Of a stretch of DNA of 64,000 bases, positions 47,464 through 57,102 are shown one piece after another; positions within the stretch are counted from its first letter, which is position 1; every line of letters begins with the position of its first letter. The translations under genes were made by a program, and so were the position numbers. The notes under the pieces were generated by a model. It was given only the letters and a program-made list of their open reading frames with translations, did no database searches and was not told the DNA's origin. This DNA is from Saprospirales bacterium (GTDB lineage: Bacteria; Bacteroidota; Bacteroidia; Chitinophagales; JADIYW01): assembly GCA_016711605.1 (NCBI GenBank), contig JADJSS010000045.1:62001-126000 (forward strand). Reading direction: 5' to 3'.

Positions 47464-48977
47464 GTACCAAACAAAAAGTAATCATAGTTGGCAGCGGCAT
47501 TGGTGGTCTGGTGTGTGGTGCAATTTTAGCCAAAGAAGGTTATGATGTTTTAGTATTGGAACGCAATAAACAAATTGGTGGTTGCTTGCAAATTTTTGTT
47601 AGAGATAAGTTGATTTTTAATTCATCCGTACATTATATTGGTGGTTTAGAAAAAGGTCAAAACTTATACAAAGTATTTAAGTATTTAGATATCATTGATC
47701 AATTAGAAATGCACAAGTTAGACGATGTAGCTTTCGATAAAATTATTTTTAACAACGACGAAAAAGAATATCATTACGCACAAGGTTATGATAATTTTGT
47801 TAGCACATTAGTTCAGGATTTTCCAGAAGAAGAACAAGCCATTTTAAAATATGTCGAAGCGATTCAGTTGGCTTGCGAAAGTTTTCCGTTGTATAATTTA
47901 CAAGAAAGTGATGATTATAATCTAGCATCAGAATTTTCAGAAATAGACACACAAACATTTATTGCTTCATTAACCAATAATATTCGATTGCAGAATGTAT
48001 TAGCTGGCAATAATATTTTATATGCTGGTATTGGCAATAAAACTCCATTTTCAGTGCATGCATTGGTATTGAATAGTTATATAGAAAGTGCCTGGACTTT
48101 TAAAAAAGGAAGTGGACAAATTGCCAAATTATTAGCAAAAGTTATTACCAATAATGGTGGTGAAATTAAAAAAAGATGTGATGTTTTAAAGTTAGTAGAT
48201 ATAGATGGCAAGATACAATACGCAGAAACTAAAGATGGAAAAAAGTACACAGCTGATTTTTTTATTTCCAATGTACATCCATCGCAAACCATGCAAATGG
48301 TTGAATCTACAACTATTCGTAATGTATATAAAAACAGATTAAAATCATTAGAAAATTCGGTTTCGGTTTTTGTGTTGTATATTTCACTCAAACCAAATAC
48401 TTATTTGCATAGTAATTCTAATTACTATTATTTTGAAGAAAATGATGCCTGGAATAGTATTGATTATGAAGAAAGTAAATGGCCATTGTCGTATGGATTA
48501 TTTTATTCTAAGTGTAATAAGAATCCTAAATATGCGGAAAGTGTTACGATAATGACGTACATGAAATACAGCGAAGTAGAAGAGTGGCAGCATACGTACA
48601 ACACTGTTACAACTTCGCAAGAACGTGGTGATAGTTATGCGCAATTTAAAGAAAATAAAAAAAATAAATTACTGCAAACGATTTATAAGAAATTTCCTGA
48701 CATTGAAGATTCTATACAATCGTGTTATATTTCTACACCATTATCTTATCGCGATTATATGGGAACTGATGATGGTTCTATTTATGGTGTTGTAAAAGAT
48801 TATAAAGATCCAATCAGAACATATATTTCACCAGTGACCAAATTGCCAAATTTATTTTTAACTGGACAAAATATTAAACTTCACGGCATTTTAGGTGTTA
48901 CTATTAGTTCTATTGTTTGTTGTTCAACATTATTAGGTATTAAAAATTTATTACAAAAAATTGAAGACGCTCAATAA
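47460..48977 (+). CDS. Phytoene-desaturase-like NAD(P)/FAD oxidoreductase
   Basis: A 505-residue flavoprotein of the CrtI/FixC-like group. The FAD motif is 'VIIVGSGIGGLVCGAILAKEGYDVLVLERNKQIGGC' (about residues 7-43), and the C-terminal dinucleotide-binding part is 'LFLTGQNIKLHGILGVTISSI'. The family desaturates or isomerises polyenes such as carotenoids. In this operon a role in modifying a polyene or aryl chain is likely. The start overlaps the MMPL stop (ATGA), so translation is coupled. Confidence 0.9.
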   Translation: MSTKQKVIIVGSGIGGLVCGAILAKEGYDVLVLERNKQIGGCLQIFVRDKLIFNSSVHYIGGLEKGQNLYKVFKYLDIIDQLEMHKLDDVAFDKIIFNNDEKEYHYAQGYDNFVSTLVQDFPEEEQAILKYVEAIQLACESFPLYNLQESDDYNLASEFSEIDTQTFIASLTNNIRLQNVLAGNNILYAGIGNKTPFSVHALVLNSYIESAWTFKKGSGQIAKLLAKVITNNGGEIKKRCDVLKLVDIDGKIQYAETKDGKKYTADFFISNVHPSQTMQMVESTTIRNVYKNRLKSLENSVSVFVLYISLKPNTYLHSNSNYYYFEENDAWNSIDYEESKWPLSYGLFYSKCNKNPKYAESVTIMTYMKYSEVEEWQHTYNTVTTSQERGDSYAQFKENKKNKLLQTIYKKFPDIEDSIQSCYISTPLSYRDYMGTDDGSIYGVVKDYKDPIRTYISPVTKLPNLFLTGQNIKLHGILGVTISSIVCCSTLLGIKNLLQKIEDAQ

Positions 48978-48983
48978 ATTAGA

Positions 48984-50648
48984 ATGAAGAAACTGCTTAA
49001 ATATATTGCATACTTTTTCGGAACATTATTGTTGCTGTTTGCTGTATTTATTACATATATGGTTATTGTTTCTGATATACAACCACCAAAAGTGGATGGA
49101 AATGATGCAGGTTTTGTTAGCATACAACGCAAACAAATTGATACAAATTGTTATGTAATTGGAAATAATTGGATACGAAAAAGTAAAAGTGGCATTTGGG
49201 AAATGTATGTAGAAGGCAAACCATTTGAACGTGGTGTCATCAATGGAAAGTTGTCGCAAGAATTAGTGCAAAAACAAGAAGAAGCATTTGTCGATCAGAT
49301 TGCAAAATTAATTCCTTCTAAAAGTTATCAGCATTTCTTAAAATACTTGATTGGTTTTTTTAATAAAAACTTACCAAAGAATTTAACTGAAGAACAGAAA
49401 CTTGAAATATATGGTGTTTCACAAGCTGCTTCGCATGAATTTGATTTTATTGGCACACCATATCAACGTATTTTAAACTATCACGGAGCGCACGATATTG
49501 GACATGCATTGCAAAATTTTGCGTTAGTTGGTTGTTCTTCATTTTCTACGTGGAATGATAAATCTCAAGATAGTACTTTGATTACTGGTCGCAACTTTGA
49601 TTTTTATGTTGGTGATAAATTTGCTGAAGATAAACTCTTACTATTTTGCAATCCAACCAAAGGTTACAAATTTATGATTGTAACTTGGGGTGGCTTTACT
49701 GGTGTCGTTTCTGGTATGAATTTAGAAGGTTTAAGTATTACACTCAACGCATCCAAATCATCAATTCCAACTGGAACAGCCGAACCTGTTTCGTTAATTG
49801 CACGCGAGATTTTACAATATGCAAAAAATATTGACGATGCAATAAAAATTGCAAAATCACGCAAATCATTCGTTTCTGAATCGTTTATGATAAGTTCTGC
49901 TGCTGATAATAAAACAATAATTATTGAGAAAACACCAGATGTTACTGCAGTTGCTTATCCAACCAATAATGAAATTATTTGTACCAATCATTATCAGAGT
50001 AAAGAACTGTTGAATACAGATAAAAACGAAGAACAAATAAAACAAAGTGCATCTGAATATCGTTATCAACGCATCAAAGAATTACTAAATAAAACAGATA
50101 AAAATACACCACAAAAAACGGCTTCAATTTTACGAAATCAATTTGGTTTGAATAATCAATTTATTGGTTACGGAAATGAAAAAGCCGTGAATCAATTAAT
50201 TTGTCATCACTCAATAATTTTTGAACCAAAGAAAAAAATAGTTTGGGTTTCTACGCATCCGTGGCAACTCGGCGAATACATTGCATACGATTTGAATAAA
50301 ATTTTTGCGATGAAAGGTTTGCAACAAAATCATGAAATTGCAGATGCTGCTTTAACAATTAAAAGCGATGAGTTTTTGCAAACAACAGATTATAAATCAT
50401 TTATTGAATTTAGAAAGATCAAAGAAAAAATTCTGAATAAAGAAACAATTGATGTCGCAAAATTTATTAAATTGAATCCAGAATATTACGATACTTACGT
50501 GTTGGCTGGAAATTATTGGTTTGATAAGAAACGATATAAAATTGCAAAAAAACAATATCAAACTGCATTAACGAAAGAAGTAGCAACCAAATATGAAATA
50601 GAAAATATTAAAGAGAAAATTGAAAAATGTAATAAGAAACTGAACTGA
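48984..50648 (+). CDS. C45-family autoproteolytic acyltransferase/hydrolase
   Basis: A 554-residue Ntn-hydrolase related to acyl-CoA:6-aminopenicillanic acid acyltransferase. An N-terminal membrane helix (about 9-30) anchors it, probably with the catalytic domain outside. The predicted autocatalytic nucleophile is Cys184 in 'FALVGCSSFSTW', preceded by 'HGAHDIGHALQ', and 'LITGRNFDFYVGDKF' follows, matching the family's conserved Arg-Asn-Phe-Asp. A C-terminal TPR-like helical end ('YYDTYVLAGNYWFDKKRYKIAKKQYQTAL') is extra. It lies 6 bp after the phytoene-desaturase-like gene. A transferase that joins an acyl group to an amine or alcohol in the pathway is a reasonable inference. Confidence 0.85.
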   Translation: MKKLLKYIAYFFGTLLLLFAVFITYMVIVSDIQPPKVDGNDAGFVSIQRKQIDTNCYVIGNNWIRKSKSGIWEMYVEGKPFERGVINGKLSQELVQKQEEAFVDQIAKLIPSKSYQHFLKYLIGFFNKNLPKNLTEEQKLEIYGVSQAASHEFDFIGTPYQRILNYHGAHDIGHALQNFALVGCSSFSTWNDKSQDSTLITGRNFDFYVGDKFAEDKLLLFCNPTKGYKFMIVTWGGFTGVVSGMNLEGLSITLNASKSSIPTGTAEPVSLIAREILQYAKNIDDAIKIAKSRKSFVSESFMISSAADNKTIIIEKTPDVTAVAYPTNNEIICTNHYQSKELLNTDKNEEQIKQSASEYRYQRIKELLNKTDKNTPQKTASILRNQFGLNNQFIGYGNEKAVNQLICHHSIIFEPKKKIVWVSTHPWQLGEYIAYDLNKIFAMKGLQQNHEIADAALTIKSDEFLQTTDYKSFIEFRKIKEKILNKETIDVAKFIKLNPEYYDTYVLAGNYWFDKKRYKIAKKQYQTALTKEVATKYEIENIKEKIEKCNKKLN

Positions 50649-50659
50649 CCAAAGTAGTA

Positions 50660-51943
50660 ATGAATAATTCAAACCATAAAACGATAAACGAAATACAATC
50701 ATTTCAGGAAATTGAATTGCAAAAATTATTGCAATATTTAAATCAATATTCTACTTTTTATAAAAATCATTTTGCAAAACATAACATCGATATTAATGCT
50801 ATTTCATTAGCAACTCTTTCGCAAATACCAACCACAACCAAAGAAGATATTCAACAGTATAATTGGGACTTTTTATGTGTTGACAAATCTAAAATAGCAG
50901 AATATTGCACAACGTCTGGAACTTTAGGAAGTGCTGTAACAATTGCACAAACTAAAAACGACCTTTTACGCTTAGCTTATAATGAATATCTTTCTTATTT
51001 AAATGCTGGATGTTCAGAATCGGATATTTTTCAATTAATGTTGACATTAGATAGGCAATTTATGGCTGGAATTGCTTATTACAATGGTATTCAAAAATTA
51101 GGAGCAAGTGTTATTCGAGTTGGACCTGGTAATTTACGGATACAAATAGATGCAATTTTAAATTATCAACCTACTGTACTTATTGCAGTTCCTTCCTTTA
51201 TTTTAAAATTGATTGAATTTGCTGAAAATAGTAACGTTTCACTCAATACTACTTCTGTAAAAAAAATTATTTGTATTGGCGAAGCTATTAGAAATGTTGA
51301 TTTTACTCACAACGTACTCGCATCCAAAATAAAAAACAAATGGAATGTAGAATTATATTCAACGTATGCATCTACAGAAAAACAAACTGCATTCACAGAA
51401 TGCGCACTTGGTAATGGTACACATGCACATCCAGATTTATTATATTTTGAAATACTGGATGATCAAGACAATGTTTTGCCACCAGGCAACTTCGGAGAAT
51501 TGACGATTACAACATTTGGCATCGAAGGTATGCCATTATTAAGATATAAAACAGGCGATATTTGTTGTTATTATGATGAACCATGTGCTTGTGGTAGAAA
51601 TTCATTTAGAATCAGTCCTATTATAGGAAGAAAACAACATTTAATAAAATATAAAGGAACAACAGTTTATCCATCTGCTATTATAAATGCTATAAATAAT
51701 TTAGAGTATATTGATGATTATTTTATTAAACTAACTACTAACGAATTTAAAACGGATGAGATTGAAATTGATATTGCATTTAAATCAGATTTAAATATTA
51801 TACCGAACGAATTAATTGAGTATTTTCAAGCAACTTTAAGAGTCTTACCTAAAATAGTACTAAAGTCAAAAACAGATATTTTGAATCAACAAACAAAAAC
51901 AAATAATCGAAAACTGATAAAAATCATTGATTTAAGAACATAA
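50660..51943 (+). CDS. Phenylacetate-CoA-ligase-like adenylating enzyme
   Basis: A 427-residue ANL-superfamily enzyme. The P-loop-like core 'YCTTSGTLGSAVTIAQT' (about 91-107), 'ELYSTYASTEKQTAFTEC', 'GELTITTFGIEGMPLLRYKTGDI' and the cysteine-bearing 'DEPCACGRNSFRISPIIGR' are the hallmarks of PaaK-type ligases. The C-terminal lid has 'KGTTVYPSAIINAI'. It should activate an aryl or fatty acid as its adenylate or CoA/ACP thioester. It follows the C45 gene by 11 bp, so it belongs to the operon. The substrate is not deducible; an aryl carboxylate would fit the neighbours. Confidence 0.88.
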   Translation: MNNSNHKTINEIQSFQEIELQKLLQYLNQYSTFYKNHFAKHNIDINAISLATLSQIPTTTKEDIQQYNWDFLCVDKSKIAEYCTTSGTLGSAVTIAQTKNDLLRLAYNEYLSYLNAGCSESDIFQLMLTLDRQFMAGIAYYNGIQKLGASVIRVGPGNLRIQIDAILNYQPTVLIAVPSFILKLIEFAENSNVSLNTTSVKKIICIGEAIRNVDFTHNVLASKIKNKWNVELYSTYASTEKQTAFTECALGNGTHAHPDLLYFEILDDQDNVLPPGNFGELTITTFGIEGMPLLRYKTGDICCYYDEPCACGRNSFRISPIIGRKQHLIKYKGTTVYPSAIINAINNLEYIDDYFIKLTTNEFKTDEIEIDIAFKSDLNIIPNELIEYFQATLRVLPKIVLKSKTDILNQQTKTNNRKLIKIIDLRT

Positions 51944-52003
51944 AATCTTTTATATTATCTTAATTTTGAATAATAATTTTACAACACACACAATTTTTAA
52001 ATT

Positions 52004-53245
52004 ATGAAAACCGAAAAAGTAGATGTATTAGTTATTGGTGCAGGACCAGCAGGTTCCGTTGCAGCAGCCATCGTCAATAAATATGGATTGAACGTAAAAA
52101 TGGTGGAAAAATTAAAGTTTCCTCGTTTTGTTATTGGTGAAAGTTTATTGCCAAGATCAATGGATGCGTTCGAAGATGCTGGTTTTTTACCTGCTTTAAA
52201 AGCAAAAGGATTTCAAGAGAAATTTGGTGCCAAATTCGTTAGAGGCGAAGAAGTCTGCGATTTCAATTTTTCAGATCAACACACCAAAGGTTGGAATTGG
52301 ACTTGGCAAGTACCACGTGAAGATTTTGATTTGTTACTTGCTGAAGAAAATATAAAAATGGGTATTCCAGTTGAATTTGAAACTGGTGTTACCGATATTC
52401 AATTTAACGGTTCTGATTCGATAACAACAGTAGTTGATAAAGAAGGAAATCAAAAACAAATTGAAGCAAAATTTATTATTGATGCTAGTGGTTATGGAAG
52501 AGTAATTCCTAATTTATTTAAATTAGACAGACCTTCAGATTTGCCACCAAGAAAAACATTATTCACACATATTTTAGATACTAAAAGAAATAGCTACGAT
52601 GAGCCCAATCGAATCATAATAATTGACCATGCTCCAGGTATTTGGATTTGGGTAATTCCTTTTTCTAATGGTTATACATCAGTTGGTTTTGTAGGAAAAC
52701 CAGAGTTTTTTGAAAAAACAACTGGAACACCTGAAGAACAATTACGACAATTAATTGCAACTGAAAATCATATTGCTGAACGATTTGAAAATGCTGAATT
52801 TAGATTTGAACCAAGAACTATTCAATCATGGTCGGTAACTACCGAAAAATTTTACGGTGATGGATTTGTTTTAACTGGAAATGTCACTGAGTTTTTAGAT
52901 CCTGTATTTTCATCTGGTGTAACTTTAGCGGTTTCGTCTAGTCAGTTAGCAGCGCATTTAGTTGGCCGTCAATTAGCAAAAGGCGAAACGATTGATTGGC
53001 AAAAAGAATATTTTGAAACTATGATGCAAGGCGTTGATACGTTTAGAACTTATGTAAATGCATGGTACGACGGAACACTACAAACTATATTCTTTGCACC
53101 AACTACAACTCAATCAATTAAAAATCAAATTTGTTCTGTATTAGCTGGTTATGTTTGGGACACGGATAATCCATTTGTGAAAAAACACAGCACTGCTGTT
53201 GCTGCATTAGCAAAAGTGATTAGTTACGAAACGGTTGAAAGTTAA
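52004..53245 (+). CDS. Halogenase-like NAD(P)/FAD-dependent oxidoreductase
   Basis: A 413-residue flavin monooxygenase of the tryptophan-halogenase/geranylgeranyl-reductase-like group. 'VLVIGAGPAGSVAAAIVN' is the FAD motif, 'FVIGESLLPRSMDAFEDAG' is typical of the halogenase-like subgroup, and 'GIWIWVIPFSNGYTSVGFVG' resembles the GWxWxIP motif, with the first Trp replaced by Ile. The Asp-rich FAD end is 'LTGNVTEFLDPVFSSGVTLAV'. Whether it halogenates or only oxidises cannot be told, as the subgroup includes reductases. It is the last of the five genes, separated by 60 bp, so it may have its own promoter. Confidence 0.88.
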   Translation: MKTEKVDVLVIGAGPAGSVAAAIVNKYGLNVKMVEKLKFPRFVIGESLLPRSMDAFEDAGFLPALKAKGFQEKFGAKFVRGEEVCDFNFSDQHTKGWNWTWQVPREDFDLLLAEENIKMGIPVEFETGVTDIQFNGSDSITTVVDKEGNQKQIEAKFIIDASGYGRVIPNLFKLDRPSDLPPRKTLFTHILDTKRNSYDEPNRIIIIDHAPGIWIWVIPFSNGYTSVGFVGKPEFFEKTTGTPEEQLRQLIATENHIAERFENAEFRFEPRTIQSWSVTTEKFYGDGFVLTGNVTEFLDPVFSSGVTLAVSSSQLAAHLVGRQLAKGETIDWQKEYFETMMQGVDTFRTYVNAWYDGTLQTIFFAPTTTQSIKNQICSVLAGYVWDTDNPFVKKHSTAVAALAKVISYETVES

Positions 53246-53301
53246 TAAAATTATGATTATATTTGAATGTAAGTCAATTCTTAATTTCAAAAAAAATCAC
53301 C

Positions 53302-53535
53302 ATGAAATTATTTCAAAATGCTAAATTCAGAATATCCAATTTGCTGTTGGTATTTGTTTTTACTATAGCTTTTTTTAATCAAAATACTCAACTAACGTCT
53401 AACAATCCTTGTGTTAGAAGCAAACAAGATAATAAAATAGTGGTGAGTACTTATCTGAAAAGTAAATGCAATACTTGTCATACCAATGTAATTCCAACTA
53501 TTGGCATTGCAAATTTAAATGAATGGAAATACTAA
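53302..53535 (+). CDS. Small exported CxxCH protein
   Basis: 77 residues. The start at 53302 (MKLFQNAKFRISNLLLVF) gives a signal-anchor-like helix at about 12-28. The mature part ends 'YLKSKCNTCHTNVIPTIGIANLNEWKY', with CNTCH, a single c-type heme attachment motif close to the C-terminus. There is no room for a full cytochrome c fold or a distal ligand of the usual kind. It may be a truncated cytochrome or a small heme-binding peptide. It ends 4 bp before the convergent OmpA-family gene. Confidence 0.55.
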   Translation: MKLFQNAKFRISNLLLVFVFTIAFFNQNTQLTSNNPCVRSKQDNKIVVSTYLKSKCNTCHTNVIPTIGIANLNEWKY

Positions 53536-53538
53536 TTC

Positions 53539-55503
53539 CTATTCACTTACAATCTTAAAAGTAGTGCGTCTGTTTTTTTGATGTTGTTCTTCGGTGCATT
53601 TTTCACAAACACAAGTTTCAACTGGAACCGTTTCACCATAACCTTTTGCAGTTAATCTATTAGCATCAATACCTTTTCCAATTAAATATTTCACGACACT
53701 TTCTGCGCGTTTTTGCGAAAGTGTTTCGTTATAGGTGTCTTTTCCGCGACAATCTGTATGCGATGCTAATTCAATTTTTATGGTTGGATTTTTTTCTAAC
53801 ACATCTGTCAATAATTGTAAGCTTTCAGTTGCATCTGCACGAATGTCCCATTTGTCATAATCATAATAAATATTTTCCAACACAATTTCTACATTTTTGT
53901 AAATTTTAGAAAGTGTAATCGTTCTGTCAATAATAATCGTGTCGCCATCTTTTGCATCTTGTGTGTTGTATGTATTCACTACATCAGTTTGCGCTAAATA
54001 ACCGTCTTTATTGATGTTGTACGTTATTTCTTGATTTGCAGGAATTATTTTTTGGATAATTCCATTCACGTCCGTTTTTAATTTATCAATTTTTGGAATA
54101 GTTACATTTGCACCTTCAACTGGTTTTTGTCCGAGCAATTTAGAACTTGGATTTTCTGGATTTTGATAATTATTTTCTTGTACTAATGTTCTTAAAACAT
54201 AAACAACTGGTGGCAACGGATCTTTTGGTGGAATGCGTTTTTCAAAATAATAAATATCGTCTTTACCTTTTCCATTCGGACGATTTGAAACTAAATAACC
54301 ATTTAAAATCACAGAATCATCTTTTGCTTTAGTTACGATAATGCTTAAATCATCACCACCAGAATTAATTCCATAACCTAAATTCTGCACATTGCTGTAA
54401 ATTTTTCCTTCTTTGGTTGCTGAATAAATATCTAAACCACCATAACCAATTTTACTGTTCGATGAAAAATACATCGTATTGTCTGAATTAATTACCGGAA
54501 ATAATTCATCACCTTGTCCATTTATTTTAGAGCCAGCATTGATTGGATTTTCAAAATCACCAGCGATATTTTTTTTCGCAGAATAAATATCGCGACCACC
54601 ATAACCATCTTTATTATCAGAAGAAAAATACAATTCTTTTTCATCTGGTGTTAGAAAAGCTTGACCTTCGTTAATGGTATCTGCAAAGAACTTGATGCGC
54701 TCTGGTGTGCTCCAAGAATCATCGATGTTTTTTATTGTACGATAGATGTGACAATACTCATTTACATTTTTTGCTGTGCTTCCACAACGAGTAAAATAAG
54801 CGGTTTTGCCATCTTTAGCTAAAATAAAATTCGCATCGTGAAACTGAGAATTAAACGTTTTATCTAATGCAGTTGATGCAGAAAATTTAGTATCTGTTGT
54901 TTTTTGTGTTTGATAAATATCTGCGTAACCTTCAGCCGTCCATTCATCTTTATTGTTTTTATTTACACCTTTTGTAGATGAAAAATACAACATATTATCT
55001 TTCAAAAAAGGAGCGAAGTCTATACTTTCAGAATTGATATCTAGATTAGCAACTTTGGTATGTTGTGTTTTTTTAAGTTGTTTCACCAAAATTGCCAGGA
55101 AGTCATATTCTTTTTGCAATCTAAATTTCTCGGTTTTGTTTGCTTTCAAAAAATCATCTAACACTTTAAATGCTTCGTCATATTTCTCTACTCGTTTCAA
55201 TCCATTTACATAATACATAATTGAGTTGTCGATAGCACGCATATCTGCAATTTTTTTGTACCAATCTAATGCATCACTATAACGTAATTGTTTGTCCAGA
55301 CTTTGAGCAATTAATAAGGCAATTTTAGATTTCTCTTTTACATCTTTCGATTTATTAAAATCTTTTTCAAGCATATCAGAAGCTAAAGAGAATTTTTTTA
55401 GTTGATATGCTTCCTGACCATCTTTTACTTTTGATGTTGATTTGCAAGCTGACATCAAGAAAATGGAAATGAATATAAATAGTATGGAAATTATTTTTTG
55501 CAT
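53539..55503 (-). CDS. PorE-like OmpA-family lipoprotein (TPR, beta-propeller, CRD, OmpA)
   Basis: A 654-residue outer-membrane lipoprotein: lipobox with Cys20 (FLMSAC). It has TPR-like helices (about 25-140), PD40-type propeller repeats (about 160-410, such as 'LTPDEKELYFSSDNKDGYGGRDIY' and 'NTMYFSSNSKIGYGGLDIY'), a carboxypeptidase-regulatory-like domain (about 455-520) and a C-terminal OmpA peptidoglycan-binding domain ('IELASHTDCRGKDTYNETLSQKRAESVVKYL'). This four-domain order is that of PorE, which links the T9SS to peptidoglycan. Bacteroidota carry several paralogues, so the orthology is not certain, but two T9SS cargo proteins are encoded nearby. Confidence 0.88.
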   Translation of the reverse strand: MQKIISILFIFISIFLMSACKSTSKVKDGQEAYQLKKFSLASDMLEKDFNKSKDVKEKSKIALLIAQSLDKQLRYSDALDWYKKIADMRAIDNSIMYYVNGLKRVEKYDEAFKVLDDFLKANKTEKFRLQKEYDFLAILVKQLKKTQHTKVANLDINSESIDFAPFLKDNMLYFSSTKGVNKNNKDEWTAEGYADIYQTQKTTDTKFSASTALDKTFNSQFHDANFILAKDGKTAYFTRCGSTAKNVNEYCHIYRTIKNIDDSWSTPERIKFFADTINEGQAFLTPDEKELYFSSDNKDGYGGRDIYSAKKNIAGDFENPINAGSKINGQGDELFPVINSDNTMYFSSNSKIGYGGLDIYSATKEGKIYSNVQNLGYGINSGGDDLSIIVTKAKDDSVILNGYLVSNRPNGKGKDDIYYFEKRIPPKDPLPPVVYVLRTLVQENNYQNPENPSSKLLGQKPVEGANVTIPKIDKLKTDVNGIIQKIIPANQEITYNINKDGYLAQTDVVNTYNTQDAKDGDTIIIDRTITLSKIYKNVEIVLENIYYDYDKWDIRADATESLQLLTDVLEKNPTIKIELASHTDCRGKDTYNETLSQKRAESVVKYLIGKGIDANRLTAKGYGETVPVETCVCEKCTEEQHQKNRRTTFKIVSE

Positions 55504-55572
55504 GTAGTAAATGTACTAGTTATTGATAATAAATTCTATAACTTTTCTAAAGTTTTTAAACTTTTGAAAACT

Positions 55573-56810
55573 TTAATCATTGGTATTTTCAGGCAATTCT
55601 AATTGTTTAATGGTCATAATTTCCTTGCCACCAATTCCTTTGATAGAACCATATAAACTAATCGTATTGTTGACCACTTTATCGATTTGCGCTTCTCTTT
55701 CGCTCCAGATTTTTCTGAAATATTTTTTTTCCTTCTCTAAATCTGTTTTCATATCGGTAAATGATTCAACAATCGCTTCGATGTGTCCGCGAAAATCATT
55801 TCCAGTCAAATAATCATACAGCATAGTCACTTTGTCTCCTTTGTTTTCTTGTTGTGCCAGCACATTGTTAATATTTATAATGCTTTCTCGCAACGCAATA
55901 GACAAACCTTTAAATTCTTCCAAAGAACAAATCCAAACACCATCTTTAAATTCCATGCGTTCTATATCTTTTGGATAAATTGTGGTCACTAACACTGCAA
56001 TATCAGATTTTGAAGTGCGTTTGTCTTCTTTTAATTTATCAATCCAATCACCACTAAATGCTTTGGCGCTTTTACATTCATAAATAATTTTTCCGCAATT
56101 TTGTTTTTGTGTTGTGTTAATGACTTGTATACAATCTGCTCCACGCATGCCTTTTTGTACTTCTAAAATTTCATCGAAACGGAATTTTTCTTTTAAATAA
56201 GATTCTACCTCTAACTCTAAGGTTTCACCTTGAATTTGCATCGAACCTTGTTCCGATTTTCGTTTCAAATCATCGATAATTTTTTTCATCGATTCAATTT
56301 GTGTGTCTTTTTCTTTTTGTTTGAGTTCAAATTCAGTATCTTTTTCTTTTTTAATTTGTGATTCTAATTCCAGTTTTAATATTTTTTTTTCTTCTAATAA
56401 TTTAAGTTCGAAGTTTTTTTCTTTTTCTAATAATGCTTCTTCTTTTTTAAGCAATTCTAATTTTTCATTTTTAACGATTGATTTTCTTCTTTGCGATTAT
56501 CATTTTCTTCTTTCAATAATTTTAATTCCAGTTCAAATTTTTCTGAAATATTTTTAGATTGTTCTAAAATGATTTTCTGTTTTTCTTCTTCTATTTTCTG
56601 ATTCAATTTGGTTTGAAAAAGCTCGTTTTCTTTTTTCTTTTTCTCTTCAAATTCCAGTTCTTTTTGTTTTAATAGTTCTTTCTCTTTTTGTAACTCAAGA
56701 TTGGCAATTTTTTGTTTTTCATTTAATTTTTCTTCTGCTTGATGGAATAGCAATTCATCTACATTTATTTGTGTACCACAATTCGGACATTTTATTTTAT
56801 TTTCAACCAT
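55573..56810 (-). CDS. DUF2130 coiled-coil protein (frame broken by one missing base)
   Basis: About 412 residues when corrected. The N-terminus 'CPNCGTQINVDELLF' is a zinc-finger-like CxxC. A long Glu/Lys-rich coiled coil (about 20-175) follows, and then the DUF2130 domain with 'GSMQIQGETLELEVESYLKEKF' and 'VQKGMRGADCIQVI' (about 190-330), related to restriction-endonuclease-like folds. A further 'KSAKAFSGDWIDKLKEDKRTSKSDIAVLVTT' looks like the PD-(D/E)XK-type core. The break lies in the T run at 56461-56465 (plus strand), where one more T joins 'QSLKMK' to 'KLELLKKEEALLEKEK'. Possible DNA-related role; unproven. Confidence 0.85.
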
Positions 56811-56928
56811 TATTTTGTATAATTTTTATTTTTAAAATATAGATTCAGTAGCAAATTCAAAATGACATTTTACTCTGATGCGACAAACCAATAATGGTGC
56901 AATTTATTACTGTGTTGCCTATCTGTGT

Positions 56929-57048
56929 CGCTACACTGCGTCGCTGTCATGCCGAATTTATTTCGGCATCTATTTAGACTTATTTTTCATTTTATTTTCA
57001 TTTTTAAGATCCTGAAACAAGTTCAGGATGACAGCGTTACAGTGCAGC
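56929..57048. repeat. REPIN-like inverted pair without a gene
   Basis: A forward element (56946-56976, core TGCCGAA/TTCGGCA) and an inverse element (57008-57036, core CCTGAA/TTCAGG) with an about 30-bp spacer. The outer flanks (56929-56945 and 57032-57048) are also complementary, extending the inverted repeat. The rest of the gap 56811-57102 has no other recognisable feature. Confidence 0.75.
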
Positions 57049-57067
57049 GAAGATGCTCCGCGACGCT

Positions 57068-57097
57068 GTCATGCCGAATTCATTTCGGCATCTATTT
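57068..57097 (+). repeat. Left palindrome flanking the GIY-YIG gene
   Basis: A copy of the forward element (GTCATGCCGAATTC, TTCGGCATCT), 5 bp from the 3' end of the GIY-YIG gene. Confidence 0.8.
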
Positions 57098-57102
57098 ATT
57101 AC

